Made by a program: the position numbers and the translations under genes
NCBI GenBank assembly: GCA_964035015.1
Contig: OZ035998.1
Location: forward strand, 23,679,979 to 23,743,978
Length of the DNA stretch: 64,000 nt
Direction of reading: 5' to 3'
Source of the DNA: Corallium rubrum
Lineage: Eukaryota; Cnidaria; Anthozoa; Scleralcyonacea; Coralliidae
Part shown: piece by piece, positions 11,449 through 42,603 of the stretch
Layout of the letters: each line of letters opens with the position of its first letter
Numbering within the stretch: the first letter of the stretch is position 1
Notes under the pieces: model-generated
Databases searched by the model: none
The model's input: only the letters and a program-made list of their open reading frames with translations
What the model was told of the DNA's origin: nothing

Positions 11449-12730
11449 CAATTTTTTTCATCTCAATATATTTTACGAAATATCATCCTTAAATTTTTCT
11501 TTGTTTTTTTGTTGCATTTTTCTTAAAAAAAACGAGTTTTTGTTTTTTATTTCAAATATTCTACCAGAATTAAAACTATATTTTCATTCCAACAGGAGTA
11601 GCTATTTCCAGGCCTCCAATAAAAAAAGAGCGCAAGGGGGGTTGCTGTAAAAGCGGGCGAAGGGTTATTGCATTTATGTATTTCTAGTTATGAATCATCC
11701 TGACCGCGTTTCTTCCATTTTTTTCGATCAAACAAACTGTTGAGAAAACTGTGATTTGAACAGTATACTTTGGGGTGCCTGTGGCATTCGATGCCTGAGT
11801 TGCTAGGATATCGAAGAAAATTCATGGGAGGTATTCTTCACGTTGCTTTTTTGTTGACTGTAGTTCGACATGTTGTACTTGAGAATAAAGAGCGTTTAAA
11901 ATGTTTATTGTGCGAAATATTTTAAAAACGAAGAAAGATACAAAAAAGTTGTAAAAGATCTTCTATTACAATTTTACGAGTTCTTTCAAATTTGACAAAC
12001 TTCATTTTTATTGCCTAAGTCCATTCGCTATCGATGTCTAAACATTCTCTCTGCATGAAATATTCAATTCCACATGAACAAGTCAAAGCAACTGCGACAG
12101 CTCACCAGGTTTTACGTGTTTTGTTACTTAATTATGTATGCGGCAAAACGAGTAAAAGAAAAAGAGTGCGGACGGAAAATCGGGTGGGAAAAAGCTCAAA
12201 AAAAAAATAATCAAGGAGTCAGACTTGGAGCAAGTCTACCCGAAGAAGGAAAAATAAAATGGCCAAGAAGCAAATACAACCTCTTCGCGAAATTCTGATT
12301 ATTTATAGTAATATTCAGCAGTCGTGTCAAAATACCGAAAAGCACAGTGGAATTCAGTTCGGTTTTATTTTTAAACAAGTCTTCGTTTGCAAAACGAAAA
12401 TCCTCTATTCTTTCTTGTCGTTAAATAAAAATAATCTATACAATTTTTCTTCATTCAATAAATGAACAAATCATCTCGAATGCATACAATAAACTTATAT
12501 CCCAACTCTTATAATTGTAAAGTCAAATCCTTGGTCACAATCTTGTGACAAAATTTGTTTGTTTGTTTTTTCAGCACGGTCTTTAAAAACGCACGCTCCT
12601 CTCTTCTCAATAGCAACAAGTTTTAGTTCAACGTCTAACAAAATAGTACTTATATATATTTTTTGATTACTGCGATAAGAAAAACAAAACCAAATATTTC
12701 CGTTGACTAATTTTTCGTGTCTCAACCACG

Positions 12731-30564
<17,834 letters not shown>

Positions 30565-30799
30565 TTTGTAAATTCTTGTTGGCGAGATTTACAACGTTCT
30601 CGTGTGTTCGGGAATGAAGTATTCTTAAAAGAAACAACACAGATAATACGTCAGTCATCCCAAGACTTGTCCTAAAGCAAAACAGAAATCTCCACGTGTT
30701 AAAATTACTGTTAAAAAGACTTCAACCTACCTCCTCTACTCTCTCAGGTGAACTCAACGCAGCCGCAGGTCGGCAAGTACGGCGTGCTTGAAGTCTCGA

Positions 30800-32280
30800 T
30801 CATTCTTATTGGCCAATCACCCTCACGTGGTGCGCGAAAACTTTAAATGTCACCTGCAGTCGCGGGATACTGGCGCTCAAATCATGCCGAATTTGTCATT
30901 TTGGCGGATCCGGCTTCACGCGAATTAAAACAACGGAAACATTGTTATTTTCTTTGGAAAATATGGAAAATTAATGCTGAGCAAATTACGAAAACTTACG
31001 AAAACTTCAGCTAAAGACGAGAACATTTTGACGCTATTCACGCAAACAACATTTTGACAGGGTGATACTTTATTATGCATAGTCATAGCGGGTGACTGGT
31101 GAATCACCGCGGTGACGAGCCGTCTGCGGCGCAGGTTTAATAAGCTGTCTTATTTTTCAGTCGTCAGACTCGTGGGTCACAGGCCGCCATTCCACCAATA
31201 TGTTTTGTGAGGATCATTTAGATTCGTTTTAATATTATAGGCTTATATTCGTTTGTTTAACATTTTTGGCAAAATGGAAACCCGTAGCTTCAACACTGAA
31301 TAATTCATAAACAGTCGTGGCTCGAAAGTTTTCAGTCGAGTTTATCCGTCAAGAACAGTAATTACTAACACATTTTCTGACAAAGAACTTGCACAAGTCA
31401 GCAGACAAGATTTGTCCGACATCATCAGTGATCAGTAGAACACTGAACACTAAACGCTTTCATGAAATTTGATCATTGTTTTCTCACTCTCAAAAGACCT
31501 TGACAAAAGTAGGAAGTTCTCTTTAGTTAATTTTCTGACACTATCAAGTCAAAGACAAATCTCGACTCGTATAAACGGTTTTTTCGTGCGAATTCAGGAT
31601 TTTGTTCGTAAGTGCTCCTAATTACTCGGGCTACCTGTGGTAGAACGAGTCTAGGTTTCGGTCTGGTTTTTTTTTCTGTCGCGATATGGCCCCAACAGGC
31701 TTTGCGAAACTGTGCGGCATGTGACACTTCTGACGTCACAGTTCAAATGCTGATGTTCATGGCGGATTTTCATACCAGGAATGGCGAGTTTTTTCTTCTC
31801 CTGACGCCTTTCGTTGTGTTGTTCGAAACTTGTGAATTTGTGTTTTAATGATAAACAGGCTCGCAATGCTTTTATACTATAGTAGACCTGGGTTGGTCCG
31901 CGATCTCGATAACCGTACGCTGAAAGTGTGTTACTCGATCAATGACAATGTGTTCTCCATCAATTTTATACATGTGTTATTAATTAAATTGTACTAATAA
32001 ATGTTGCTGTAAATCAAAGAAAGTTGATAAAGCCAACTTGCAAGTGAAAGGTAAACATGCTGTGTTTTACATCTTCTTTACATCATATGTCTTACACCGA
32101 ACTGACTTGTGTCTGTGAATGCTGTATGTAAATGTATTGAGGTTTAAACTGTATTAATATTTGTGGTTTGCTTCAGTTTTGCTTGTATTGTTTATTATTG
32201 ATTTATTGTACTGATGTCTTGCAAATAAAAGTCGATGCTATTCAACAGTTTATACATTACTTTCATCAAGTGTGTATTAT
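30800..32280. other. Intergenic between Vasa and the minisatellite
   Basis: No coding exon recognised. A dispersed repeat near 31615-31700 (ACTCGGGCTACCTGTGGTAG, then GTCGCGATATGG..CAGGCTTTGCG) recurs near 45374 and in part near 33985-34060. Confidence 0.45.
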
Positions 32281-32287
32281 TGTTTGG

Positions 32288-33012
32288 GTACACCAGTATG
32301 GCCACCATTTCAATGTTTAGTTTTAATACACCAGTATGGCTGCCATTTCATTGTTTTGGTACACCAATATGGCTACTATTTCATTGTTTTTGTACACCAA
32401 TATGGCCACTATTTCATTGTTTTGGTACACCTGTATGGCCACACTATTTCATTGTTTTGGTACACCAATATGGCCGCCATTTCATTGTTTTGGTACACCT
32501 GTATGGCCACACTATTTCATTGTTTTGGTACACCAATATGCCCACTATTTCATTGTTTTGGTACACCGGTATGGCCACATTTCATTGTTTTGGTACACCA
32601 ATATGGACACTATTTCATTGTTTTGATACACCAGTATTGCCACTATTTCATTGTTTTGGTACACCAGTATGGCCACTATTTAATTGTTTTGGTACACCAG
32701 TATGGCCACTATGTCATTGTTTTGGTACACCAGTATAGCCACTATTTCATTGTTTTGGTACACCAATATGGCCAAATGGCCACTATTTCATTGTTTTGGT
32801 GCACCAGTATGGCCACTATTTCATTGTTTTGGTGCACCAGTATGGCCACTATTTCATTGTTTTGGTTACACCAGTATGGCCACTATTTCATTGTTTTGGT
32901 ACACCAGTATGGCCACCATTTAGATGTTTTGGTACACCAGTAATGGTTACCATTTCAATGTTTTGGCAGACCAGTATGGCTGCCAAATCAATGTTTTGGT
33001 ACACCAGTATAC
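32288..33012. repeat. 33-bp minisatellite, about 22 copies
   Basis: The unit is a TTTCATTGTTTTGGTACACC block plus AGTATGGCCACTA, with scattered substitutions and a few 1-3 bp indels. Because 33 is a multiple of three, all three forward frames stay open for 80-220 codons; the apparent histidine/tryptophan-rich proteins are artefacts. Two adjoining units of the same sequence occur, inverted, inside the MITE at 40644-40814. Confidence 0.9.
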
Positions 33013-33440
33013 CCACCATGATTTTCTCTATGATGAATATTCCACTACTACAGTCAATTGACTGAAAGTTGCATCAAATTCAACCATTAACTCCAAACAG
33101 CACTGCTGCTGTTCTATTGTTTTGCAAGGCGCCAGCCCACAGTAGCCCGAGTTCACGCCTAGCGGGCGTCTTGTTCTAAAGGAAACTAGAACGTGACAGA
33201 TGGACATATTATTCTGTGACTTTACCATAATTATTACATGTGACACACATTACCCACGCATTTGATTTCTCATGACACTTCAGACTCCAGCGGTTGATTA
33301 GTAATCAATACAGTTGCCCTACACACGTAAAAATGCGCAAGCTGTTACAGACCTGCAAGCTAGCTACAAGGCTGTTCAACAGCGTATAATTAAATTAACT
33401 AATTACCAAATTAGGTTGTCTGACCGACTCTCGAGTCGAC

Positions 33441-34917
33441 CCGGTGTCCCAGGAAAATATCGCCCCCCCCCCCGGGGAGGCGAATTTCCTAGGAATATCG
33501 CCCCCCTTTAGGAATTTCGCCCTCCCCCTTTTAGTCGCAAAACATAACATTTATATTGCCAACAACACATGCATTCTGGAAGCCAGTCGAGATAAAACTA
33601 CTACGGCAACGTGTTTGAACACTAGAATTTTATGTCATATACAAAGAACGTTTGCAAACGACATCGTTCCCAAGAGTAATTTTCACGCCGTCGTGACCGT
33701 TGACAACGTGAAAAAGCATTTTCACGTTGCATAGACAACGCGGAACCTGAGTCACTACAGAAGCCTTGGGAAAGTTTAACCTTACTTTCGCGACTAACAT
33801 AGGTTGAACAAGTGTTTTTCCTAAAGAATTTAAGAACAGAATGAGTCCGTGCGATTATGAATGTATAAATACAACACTATTTAATACCACTCTTAAACTT
33901 CCTGCCGTACCCGTAGTCCGTTGTCAGGATCTTAAAGTCCCTTCAGAATCGGAAGCACTTCTATCTTTCATAAGAGTACCCTGGTTCGGGGCTTCCAGAG
34001 GTAGAACTGTTATTTTTTGCGTCGCGGTATTGACCAGACAGGCTTTGCGATATGTCCGATCGATCTGTTTAACGCCGTGACTTTAGCTGCTAGTTCGCCG
34101 CTGTACCAGCTTTTCCAACTTTCTATTGTCTATAACTTCACGGGGTTGAACGGGATTGTCTGACGGTTCCTTGAATCTGCCGAATCTAGCACTGCAGGTT
34201 ATTTTGTACGTTTTAGCAAAGCTTAAAATCATTGCACACTGTTGTGCTGTTTCGTACATAAGCTATGCTAAGCTGCATTACTAGCAGTACTGCCCGACAG
34301 AGGACAGGGATGCGATAGGCGAACATCTTGTAATGTTTCTCATTCACCGCCTTCCGAAGCGCGCGCTGGATGGTCTGATTAAAACGTTCATCTAGTCCAT
34401 TACTTTGAGGATGGTAAGCAGTTGTTACCCGATGCTCTGTCCCCACTTAAATTGGAGTTGTAAATAAATTATCTCTAATTTGTCTGTCTATCTGTTTTCC
34501 CTGAACAAATTATTCTGGAATCGTGTAATTTAATCGTGGGTTTTTTTCAGAAAAAAAAATCGATTGATAAACTAGAAACGATTAAAATGTTATCGATCGA
34601 CGCTGGAAAAAAAAAAAAAACACGACTAAAATTTCTCGCATAGTCCACTCGTATATCTCGAATGCTTTTGCGGGTCGAAATGACGCGCCATATATGAGAA
34701 GGGGGGGGGGCGAAATTCCTAAGGGGGGGGGCGAAATTCCTAAGGGGGGGGGCGAAATTCCTAAGGGGGGGGGGCGAAATTCCTAAGGGGGGGGGCGAAA
34801 TTCCTAAGGGGGGGGGGGCGAAATTCCTAAGGGGGGGGCGAAATTCCTAAGGGGGGCGAAATTCCTAAGGGGGGGGCGAAATTCCTAAGGGGGGGGGCGA
34901 ATTTCCTGTGACACCGG
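33441..34917. mobile_element. G-run TIR element 1 (CCGGTGTCCCAGGAAA..TTTCCTGTGACACCGG)
   Basis: The ends are CCGGTGTCCCAGGAAAATAT followed by C-runs, and G-runs followed by GCGAATTTCCTGTGACACCGG. Near the right end an array (about 34698-34905) repeats G(6-12)CGAAATTCCTAA about ten times. The left end carries CCCCCTTTTAGTCGCAAAACA, shared with the element at 47174-48201. It encloses an integrase fragment. Confidence 0.65.
34213..34446 (-). pseudogene. Retrotransposon integrase core fragment (Ty3/gypsy-like)
   Basis: About 35 residues read like the end of an integrase catalytic core: HRVTTAYHPQSNGLDERFNQ, then TIQRALRKAVNE. The second half of the frame is not family-like. No protease, RT or LTR is seen around it. 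It is a relic. Confidence 0.65.
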
Positions 34918-35287
34918 TCCTAATTCTTCCTTCTCCTTTTTTAAAATCTTATTCCTCAATTGAAACTTAAAAAACAAAATTTTCTATATTTTTGTAAACT
35001 CCGAAAAGTAGCATCTTGTAAAAACTCAACATTTGAGGAAATAAACAAGACGAGACAGTAATCGAGGTAATATTTCGAATCTATTACAGAATCATTGTCA
35101 AACCTAACTATTTACAAGCAAGCTCATGAGGATGACATCATCAATTGAAAGTGTCAGAAACACACACGAGTTCACAGTTCCGAGTTAATGATCCATGCAT
35201 TGGGTTATATATCGGTGAATAAATTAGGGGAAAAGTGTCAGCTCAGGCTTTTCTCGCTTAGTTCAGGCCGGTTAAACTTTATATGTT

Positions 35288-35716
35288 ATGGATTCTAATA
35301 ATAATAGCAAGTTAGGATTGTTATTTTTACAAGAATATAGTATTTTCAGTAAAATTTCTAAGTATGAGATTATAAAAAAAGACGGAAGAGTTAGAAGAAG
35401 GAGCGGGAGAGTCACTGAGATTATCAAAGAGGTTGCTCAGGTCAGAGAGACGTTGATTTGGTCACAATTCACGAAATGGTTGGCCACTGCGCTATCTTTA
35501 AAATCCGCAGAATGTTCGCAAAAGCGCAGAAGCGTTGAAATAGACCTCGGTTTTCGGGTCTGGCATACTCTGAAAAAGGCACTATTTTGGCACAGGTTTT
35601 TCTCCGGAGCACTATTTCAAAACCAGAAAAACAAATACATTAATCATTGTCGACCACGATTAACATTTCCTGATGGCGCTTTGGAAGACATTTCAACGTC
35701 TATCGAACGCCTATAA
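35288..35716 (+). CDS. Unrecognised 142-codon ORF
   Basis: ATG start MDSNNNSKLG and a continuous frame to TAG. The protein is basic in its middle (KKDGRVRRRSGRVTEIIKE) and has a WHTLKKALFWHRFF stretch. I do not recognise a domain. It sits among G-run repeat elements, so a transposon-derived or chance ORF is as likely as a gene. Confidence 0.25.
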   Translation: MDSNNNSKLGLLFLQEYSIFSKISKYEIIKKDGRVRRRSGRVTEIIKEVAQVRETLIWSQFTKWLATALSLKSAECSQKRRSVEIDLGFRVWHTLKKALFWHRFFSGALFQNQKNKYINHCRPRLTFPDGALEDISTSIERL

Positions 35717-35795
35717 CCATCTAAGAGTTTTATTGTTAGTTTCAAAACAAGTCTCAGTACATTTCGAACTTGGTTTAAGAAGTATTTTAAAGGAT

Positions 35796-35935
35796 TTCAC
35801 AAGGGGGGCATCTGGTCCTGAAGGGGGGCAACTGGTCCTAGCACCAGATGCCCGGGGAGGCATCTGGTCCTAGTACCAGATGCCCCGGGGGGCATTCTGA
35901 AGGGGGGGGGGGCATCTGGTCCTGTTACACCGGCG
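35796..35935. repeat. GGGGGGCATCTGGTCCT array with internal hairpins
   Basis: Four to five copies of GGGGGGCATCTGGTCCTG or its inverse (CTAGCACCAGATGCCC) end in CTGTTACACCGGCG, which resembles the CCTGTGACACCGG terminus of the G-run elements. Confidence 0.7.
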
Positions 35936-36149
35936 CATTTTCTTTATGCAAGTTTTAACCAAACGTTCACCTTGTTGACCTAAATATGGAATACGATGCA
36001 AAATCTTTGGCAGTAAATCATCATTTTCTTCGGGATTATGTTGTATTTCTTTTTAAGTTTGTAAATATAATCGATTGTCGTACGCTAGGAGGAAAACCGT
36101 TCCAGGACATAAATGAAGTGATTTGGGAAATTTAGTTTTTGAGTTGGGT

Positions 36150-37470
36150 CACTACAAATTTTTACCGCTCGATGAAATGTGATATGATCCAGGCTGTTTT
36201 GCGCCCCCAAGATTCAAAGCTGAGTGGTTTTGCGAAAAATACTATACCGGAGTCCGTAATATTTAAGTCTAAAAAATAAATATGTCCATCTTCGAAACTG
36301 TCAACGGTAAACTTGATATTTTTATCAAAGCTGTTAAATTTTTCTAAAACCAGTGGGATGTCGGAAGGTTTCTTTAACACAAGTGTGTCATCAACGTAAC
36401 GGCGGCAAAATTTTAGAATTCCAGAGTCTAATAAATCAGTAATCACGTTTTTCTCAAATTCAGTTAGAATAATGTTGGCCATGCAAGACTGGCCCTAAAG
36501 AAGAACCCATAGAAACACCATCCGTTTATTTATATAGAACATTATTGTCGACTAAAATGGTGTTTTAGTGCAGGAATCAGTTATAAGCTTCTCATAGTGA
36601 AGGTACGCTTAGTAATAGTGGTGTCTAAAATACTGTGAAAACGCGTTTAAGTACTATATCGATCGTTCGTTTAAGTGGTACGTTAGTAAATAGAGATTCT
36701 ACATCAAGAGACAAAACGATAACCATCGGCAAAAAGGATTTTTGGAATGGAATTAATGGCCGAAACAGCGTCAAAAGAGTCAGTTAATACAAAGTCGTTG
36801 TGAGTTAGAGGATTCAAAAGTGACGATAGAAACATACCAACGTTACAAATGAGGAGTATTAATCGTGTCGATTATTGGTCGAAACTTTGGAATTGATCGA
36901 TGTAAATGATTTATGCGTTTTAGGAAGACCATGAGCTCTACCGAAACGGCTGGCAGCTTTAGGACGTACAAATTTGTATTCAGTTTCGGAAATTTCACTG
37001 CGTTTAAAGAGAGAACGAAGATAGTTTTGAAGAGAGGAGAGTATTGTAAAAGTGGGATCAAAAGAAAGTTTGTTTTATTTAGTAGAATTGGCAAAGAGCG
37101 ACTTAACAGAGCTGATATAGTCACTCAGAGCGTTTCATTACAACCACACCGTTTCCTTTATCAGGTTTAAGAATAGAAAATGTTTCTGTTATCGTTTTGA
37201 GAATGCGGATTTTCTTTCGATCGGTAAAATATTGCTCAAGATCTAAATCTAAGTAACTAAAAGTAAAAGAGCGTAAAGTGTTCTTAGCCTTCTCTTTGGT
37301 AAAAAATCCTTCCTTCCATTCGCGTTCAATCGATTGATTTGGTCCCAGATATATCTTCAGAAATAGCCATCATTTCAAGGGTGTTTGGTCTCGTAGCCAA
37401 ACCATGCCGTAAGCCAAGTTTCAAAACATCTATTTGTTCTTCACTCAGTTCGTGTCCGGATAAATTCACT
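36150..37470 (-). pseudogene. Decayed Penelope-like retroelement (reverse transcriptase)
   Basis: On the - strand, a KPDKGNGVVVMKR phrase (about 37135-37170) is a signature near the start of Penelope-type RTs. Downstream, 36482-36162 reads MANIILTEFEKNVI.. then FCRRYVDDTLVL, the catalytic YxDD motif, then a FLDLNI phrase. Pieces between these (such as LPKTHKS-like and KVSTNNR-like wording in shifted frames) are broken by frameshifts and stops. A GIY-YIG endonuclease part is not seen. Confidence 0.75.
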
Positions 37471-37656
37471 ATGATCTCATGGGATTAGTTTCTAATTGAT
37501 CTAACTGGCCAGAAATGAACTGTTGAACAACTTCGTGCTTTGAATACTATTTCTTCTTAGTTGTTCAGAAATCACAAACCAACCAAATTCAAAACAGAAA
37601 GTTTAATTCCAACAACTTTCATGAAATAAATTTGTCAGATCATGGGCAGACTCAGG

Positions 37657-38134
<478 letters not shown>

Positions 38135-38267
38135 GAGTCGTGCAGGAACTGAACGGCAACCAGATACAGTTAATTAAGTGCCAAAGAGCGGCGCCATTCT
38201 GCCTTAAAACGTTGCGTCAAAAACGTCGCTTAACGAAGAAAATCAAAGCCAAGCAAAACAAAACAAT

Positions 38268-39000
38268 AATTTAATATCAACGTTTTGTTGTTTATACACG
38301 CAACATCATCAGAGAATGCATGATAAATACAAGAGTGACATTACGGTAGTTATGTTTCAAGATATTTTTAGAATCAATTTATTGGCGTGTGTGGGAGGCA
38401 TGCAAGGATGCAGACAAAAGACACAGACAGTGGCAGAAAAAGTGAAGAATAAAACTAAAATATATAACTAAAGTGGAAAAGAGCCCATGCATATGCTTGC
38501 ATTAAGCGATGGATTGAGTTTGCGTATTAAGACTTTCTCTAATAAGAAGTTCAGAGTTAGACTGTTAGAAGAATAAGTTAAAATTAATCATGTGAAACAG
38601 CATGCATGTCCGGTGTCACAATGACGTGACAGCATGATGGTGCATGGGTGAAGGATTGAGACACTCCCTGCCAGTAAGGGCAGGGCAGAGAAACCCAAAT
38701 GATCTGAGAGCTGTGTGTGAATAAGCCGGCAAGTCTGGCCGATATACAACGAACTACGGGATCTCAGAGCTTTGTGTGCTGCCAGTCGAAGAGGACGAAA
38801 GACAAAACGAAGGTTCTTATCAGAGAAAGTCTTTTAATACTATACGCTAACTCAACCGTCGCTTAATTCAAACATGCATGGGCTCTTTTTCACTGTTTTA
38901 AAACTTATTTTAGTTTCTTAAGCTCAAGCTTTGTCACCTTGTATTTATCATTCATTCTCTGATGATGTTGCGTGGAGCAACGAAATGTTAGATATTTTAT
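38268..39000. repeat. Foldback element, about 730 bp
   Basis: AACGTTTTGTTG..ACGCAACATCATCAGAGAAT at the left is mirrored by ATTCTCTGATGATGTTGCGT near 38952. An inner pair is GAAAAGAGCCCATGCAT (about 38477) and GCATGGGCTCTTTTTC (about 38876). Confidence 0.65.
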
Positions 39001-39519
39001 TACTTAAATTATTATTGAAAATCACGCCTACGTTTTCCGCCAGCGTAAAACTCTTCGGTCGCGGATCGAATCAAAACGGTTGGGCGCATGAAACTTGGTA
39101 TAATCTGGTGATCATGTCCATATATATATAACCGGTCATAACGTCAAACTGGTCAGTTTGAAAACGAAAGTGCTAATGTATATATGTTCGTGAGTTCGTC
39201 TAGAATATATTGTTTACAGGGCAGTTTAGCACATTCCATTTTAAATGAATAATGTTTATGGTTTTCACAGACATTTGGTTACAAAAATAGACATGCCAAT
39301 AATGCCATGCTGCATTGCATGCATGTGACAGTGTGCACTGTTATACATTCGCTCATTGCCTTGAAATTCTTGAAAACCCAATTATGTCCAGAATCACATG
39401 GAAACCGAAGTTATCTGAGTTACATGCAAAGCCAAATTTTCTTCGAACATAAGACCATATTTCTCGAATTTCCGAGTGATGACGTTGCCAAGCAAGTAAC
39501 ACGCTATAGCTTACGGGTC

Positions 39520-39815
39520 AGGGTAAAACCGTTGTCAAACGTTTTGCGCCTGCGCGACGTCCGAGGCCCGAGAGGCCCACACAAAGGCAAAATTATAAGC
39601 ATACCACAAAACATTAAGGTAGGTAATTTGTGCATGGCTTCTTTGTCAATATTGTAACATATTCTGGGTAACATATTGTAAAAATGCCTCTTTTTGCAAT
39701 TAAGAAAGTCATGAATATTTGGCTCTGCATGGCTCAGTGTTCTCTGACTTTCTTACAGTGCTTACTCTTGCAAACTCACGCAGGCACAAACGTTTGGGCA
39801 GCGGCAGTTGGTCAG
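39520..39815. mobile_element. MITE related to 23293-23578
   Basis: The CAAACGTTTTGCGCCTGCGCGACGTC end and the CACAAACGTTTGGGCAGCGGC end correspond to the TIRs of the 23.3-kb element, with a similar TAGGTAATTTGTGC interior. More diverged than that copy. Confidence 0.5.
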
Positions 39816-40259
39816 GGTTGGGAAAAAGGTTTATATGCAGAAATTGTTAATTTTATTTCTTATATATACGATCCCCTGTAATACCATTTCTTATCAAATT
39901 TCAGCGGGGAGCATGAGCCTGCCTCACCTTAAATATGGACCTAAATAAAAATATAACCAACACATCAATAGGTATTAATTATATATATTACATTACACTA
40001 CATTACAGAGTATATTACAGTATAAAATAATTCTGGTAAAATGCAATAATTTGAAAAGAAAGCAAAACAAGACTTAATCAGTAATTGCATTGGATAAAAG
40101 CGCTAGTTATCCCCAAACCAGTACAATTTCCTTCACAGTTGTTTCAAGACGTTTCAAATCAAATCCATGCGTGTTCTTTAGATTAGACATATAGTCCTTA
40201 GAATATAATTCAAAGCACTATGGATTAGACAAGCCTGACAAGACGATCAAGTTAGGGAG

Positions 40260-40380
40260 GTGGACCAAAATGTGGAAATATAAAACCTGATATTAAAAGG
40301 GATGCACTGGAATCAAGTTTTTTCAAGTCCCGGCTTAGAAAACACTCTTTTGTTTTAAATTTTACTTTCATTTTTTCAAT
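40260..40380 (+). pseudogene. Possible LINE 3' end fragment
   Basis: One frame reads DALESSFFKSRLRKHSF, resembling the closing residues of many non-LTR retrotransposon ORF2 proteins (..FKSRLKxxLF). There is no other supporting domain. Confidence 0.25.
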
Positions 40381-40643
40381 CTTGAAGATTGTCGAAAAAC
40401 TTTGAATAAACTGCAGACAATCGTCGATATATGATATTTCTTAAAATTCTTATAAAGGTAATAAGTTATGTTATGTAGATGATTTCCTATTCTTATTAAA
40501 ACGAAGGTCCTACGCAACTTTATTTCAAAAATTTCTTTATTTCAAAAATGTTAACCAGGTCGGCGGCCGGAACGCGGAAACTTATAAAAATCTGAGTTCT
40601 GGCCAGAACTAGCCGGAACCAAGTTCCGTAATTGTGCGCTTCG

Positions 40644-40814
40644 CTATAGAGCGTTTTCATCTTACGTCACGGCGGCCATATTGGTGTACCAAAACAATGA
40701 AATGGCGGCCATATTGGTGTACGGTATGGGAATTAGCTCTTTCTTATTCAAATATTTCGTATTGTTTCACCACCCCAATGGGCCACCGATCACGTGAGTG
40801 AAAACGCTCTATAG
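40644..40814. mobile_element. 171-bp MITE carrying minisatellite monomers
   Basis: The TIRs are CTATAGAGCGTTTTCA and TGAAAACGCTCTATAG, extended by TTACGTCACG/ATCACGTGA. Inside, GGCGGCCATATTGGTGTACC..AAAACAATGAAATGGCGG..CCATATTGGTGTAC is the exact reverse complement of the unit of the 32288-33012 array, in slightly more than one copy. Confidence 0.8.
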
Positions 40815-42600
40815 TAACTTGGGATTTTTCGATACAAGACACTATCAGTGTTGGTAATTTTTCTGCCACACAACGTGCATGATCAAACAAAGCGAGAGAA
40901 CACCCCAACAAAAATTTCGCATGCCACTTCGCAACTAAATCAGGTTTTCATATTTCCAACGACTAATATCATATGGAAAACGAAAACATATCTGAAATGA
41001 ATTTTGATTTTTTTAATATATTTTAATAAACGCTATTTTATTACACCTCACACAAACGTCGTATTTAATTTATAAATTTAATTCGTACTTTTCCATTTCA
41101 ATTTAAACAATTTTTATTTCAAAATTTGCGACGAATCTTGGATCAGTAGTGTAAATAAAAAAAAAACAATTTCGGCTACTTAAATTGTCTATTAATTAAG
41201 TCAATGTTTGCCGTCACAACGTGAAATGCGCGACAATTATAACTTTACATTAAAATAGCATATATTATAGTTCACAAAATACCATTCTGAACTAAAGTGT
41301 GTTGTATATGTCGATTGTCGAATATCAAAAGTGATTTTTATTTTCTATTTCGACCAACGCCTATTGTGAAGCTCAAAAATATCCCTAAATCCGAATATAT
41401 TAAATTGAACTATGCGACCTTTTAAAGGGTAATGGAAATAAAATTTTAAAGTCATGACGTTCTACTTACTAATGTAATTCAGTATGAACGATTCTTGGGA
41501 ACAACATTACCGCCAATTTCAACAAAAAAAACAATCTTGTCATCCGCCATCTTGGACAATTTTTCGAATATGCATCTGACGTCACAAGCTGGGTAAAACA
41601 AAATCTTTACTTAGTTATAACGATATGTATTAGTGTGGCATGCACTGTCATGAAAACAGCTCCGTAGGATTTTCGTGCTAAAGTTGATTTTTTTTTCTTT
41701 TTGTCAAACTATCAGAAAATGATGGGGTTCAAATTTTCGACCTCTCGATATACAGGGGGGGTTGAGAGCCCGGAAGAACTACATTTTCTGATAGTTTGAC
41801 GCCTAGTCAACTCAGAAAAACTGAAAAAAGAAACAAAAATCAACTTCAGCATGCAAATCCTACGAAAGCGTTTTGATGACACTTCATACCACACTATATA
41901 TAGGCTAGAATCAGGAAAGGTCTTCGAGTCACCCCTATTAGCCATATCTCCGACCCCTCGATCCCCCTGTATATCGAAAGGTCAAAAAATTTAACCCTAT
42001 CATTTTCTGATAGTCTGACATCTAGTCAAGTGAAAAAAGAAACAATTGTGAAATCAAGTTTAGCACGAAAATCCTACGCGATTACACTTTATATCCCACT
42101 ATAATGTATATGCATGTCTGAAGTTCGTTCTTAGTGAATGTCGGTTTCACATCATTGCGCTACTCAACACTTTCGAAAGAATGGGAAGCACTCTGCTGTC
42201 AGCAATCTGTCATTTTACAATATTTATCCAGCTTGTGACGTCACTAACTTCCATGCACGTTAATTTGGCACAGTATTGAAACAAGATGGCGGATGGTAGG
42301 CTTGTGTTTTGCCAGAATTAGTAATGTTGTCATAAAAAAATTGTTCTAGTTACTTATTACTTTAATAACTAAGTAGGTTAATTATCAGAACGTCATATAT
42401 CGAAAATTGTGATTTTTTGTTACCTTCATGTGATCCTGATATAGTTTACACATTACAATGTGAAATGACATGTGAAATTTTTCTTACGGTGTCTCCCATC
42501 AGACCGGCTTTTATGATCATTAAATATTTTTCTTCTCATCAATTCAATAAAATTTGCTTAAAAAAACCTTATTAAAATCTTCAGCATCATGCAGATACAT
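40815..42600. other. Intergenic with a threefold repeated block
   Basis: Between about 41640 and 42120 the block CTATCAGAAAATGATGGGGT (or its inverse ATTTTCTGATAGTTTGAC), with TATACAGGGGG and a TTTCGTGCTAAAGTTGA/ATCCTACG block, recurs three times in alternating orientation. No coding exon recognised. Confidence 0.5.
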
Positions 42601-42603
42601 CCA

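Noticed and set aside
32235-33065. Overlapping ORFs of up to 223 codons rich in His, Trp and Phe
   Set aside because: They are read-through of a 33-bp tandem repeat, open in all three forward frames because the period is a multiple of three.
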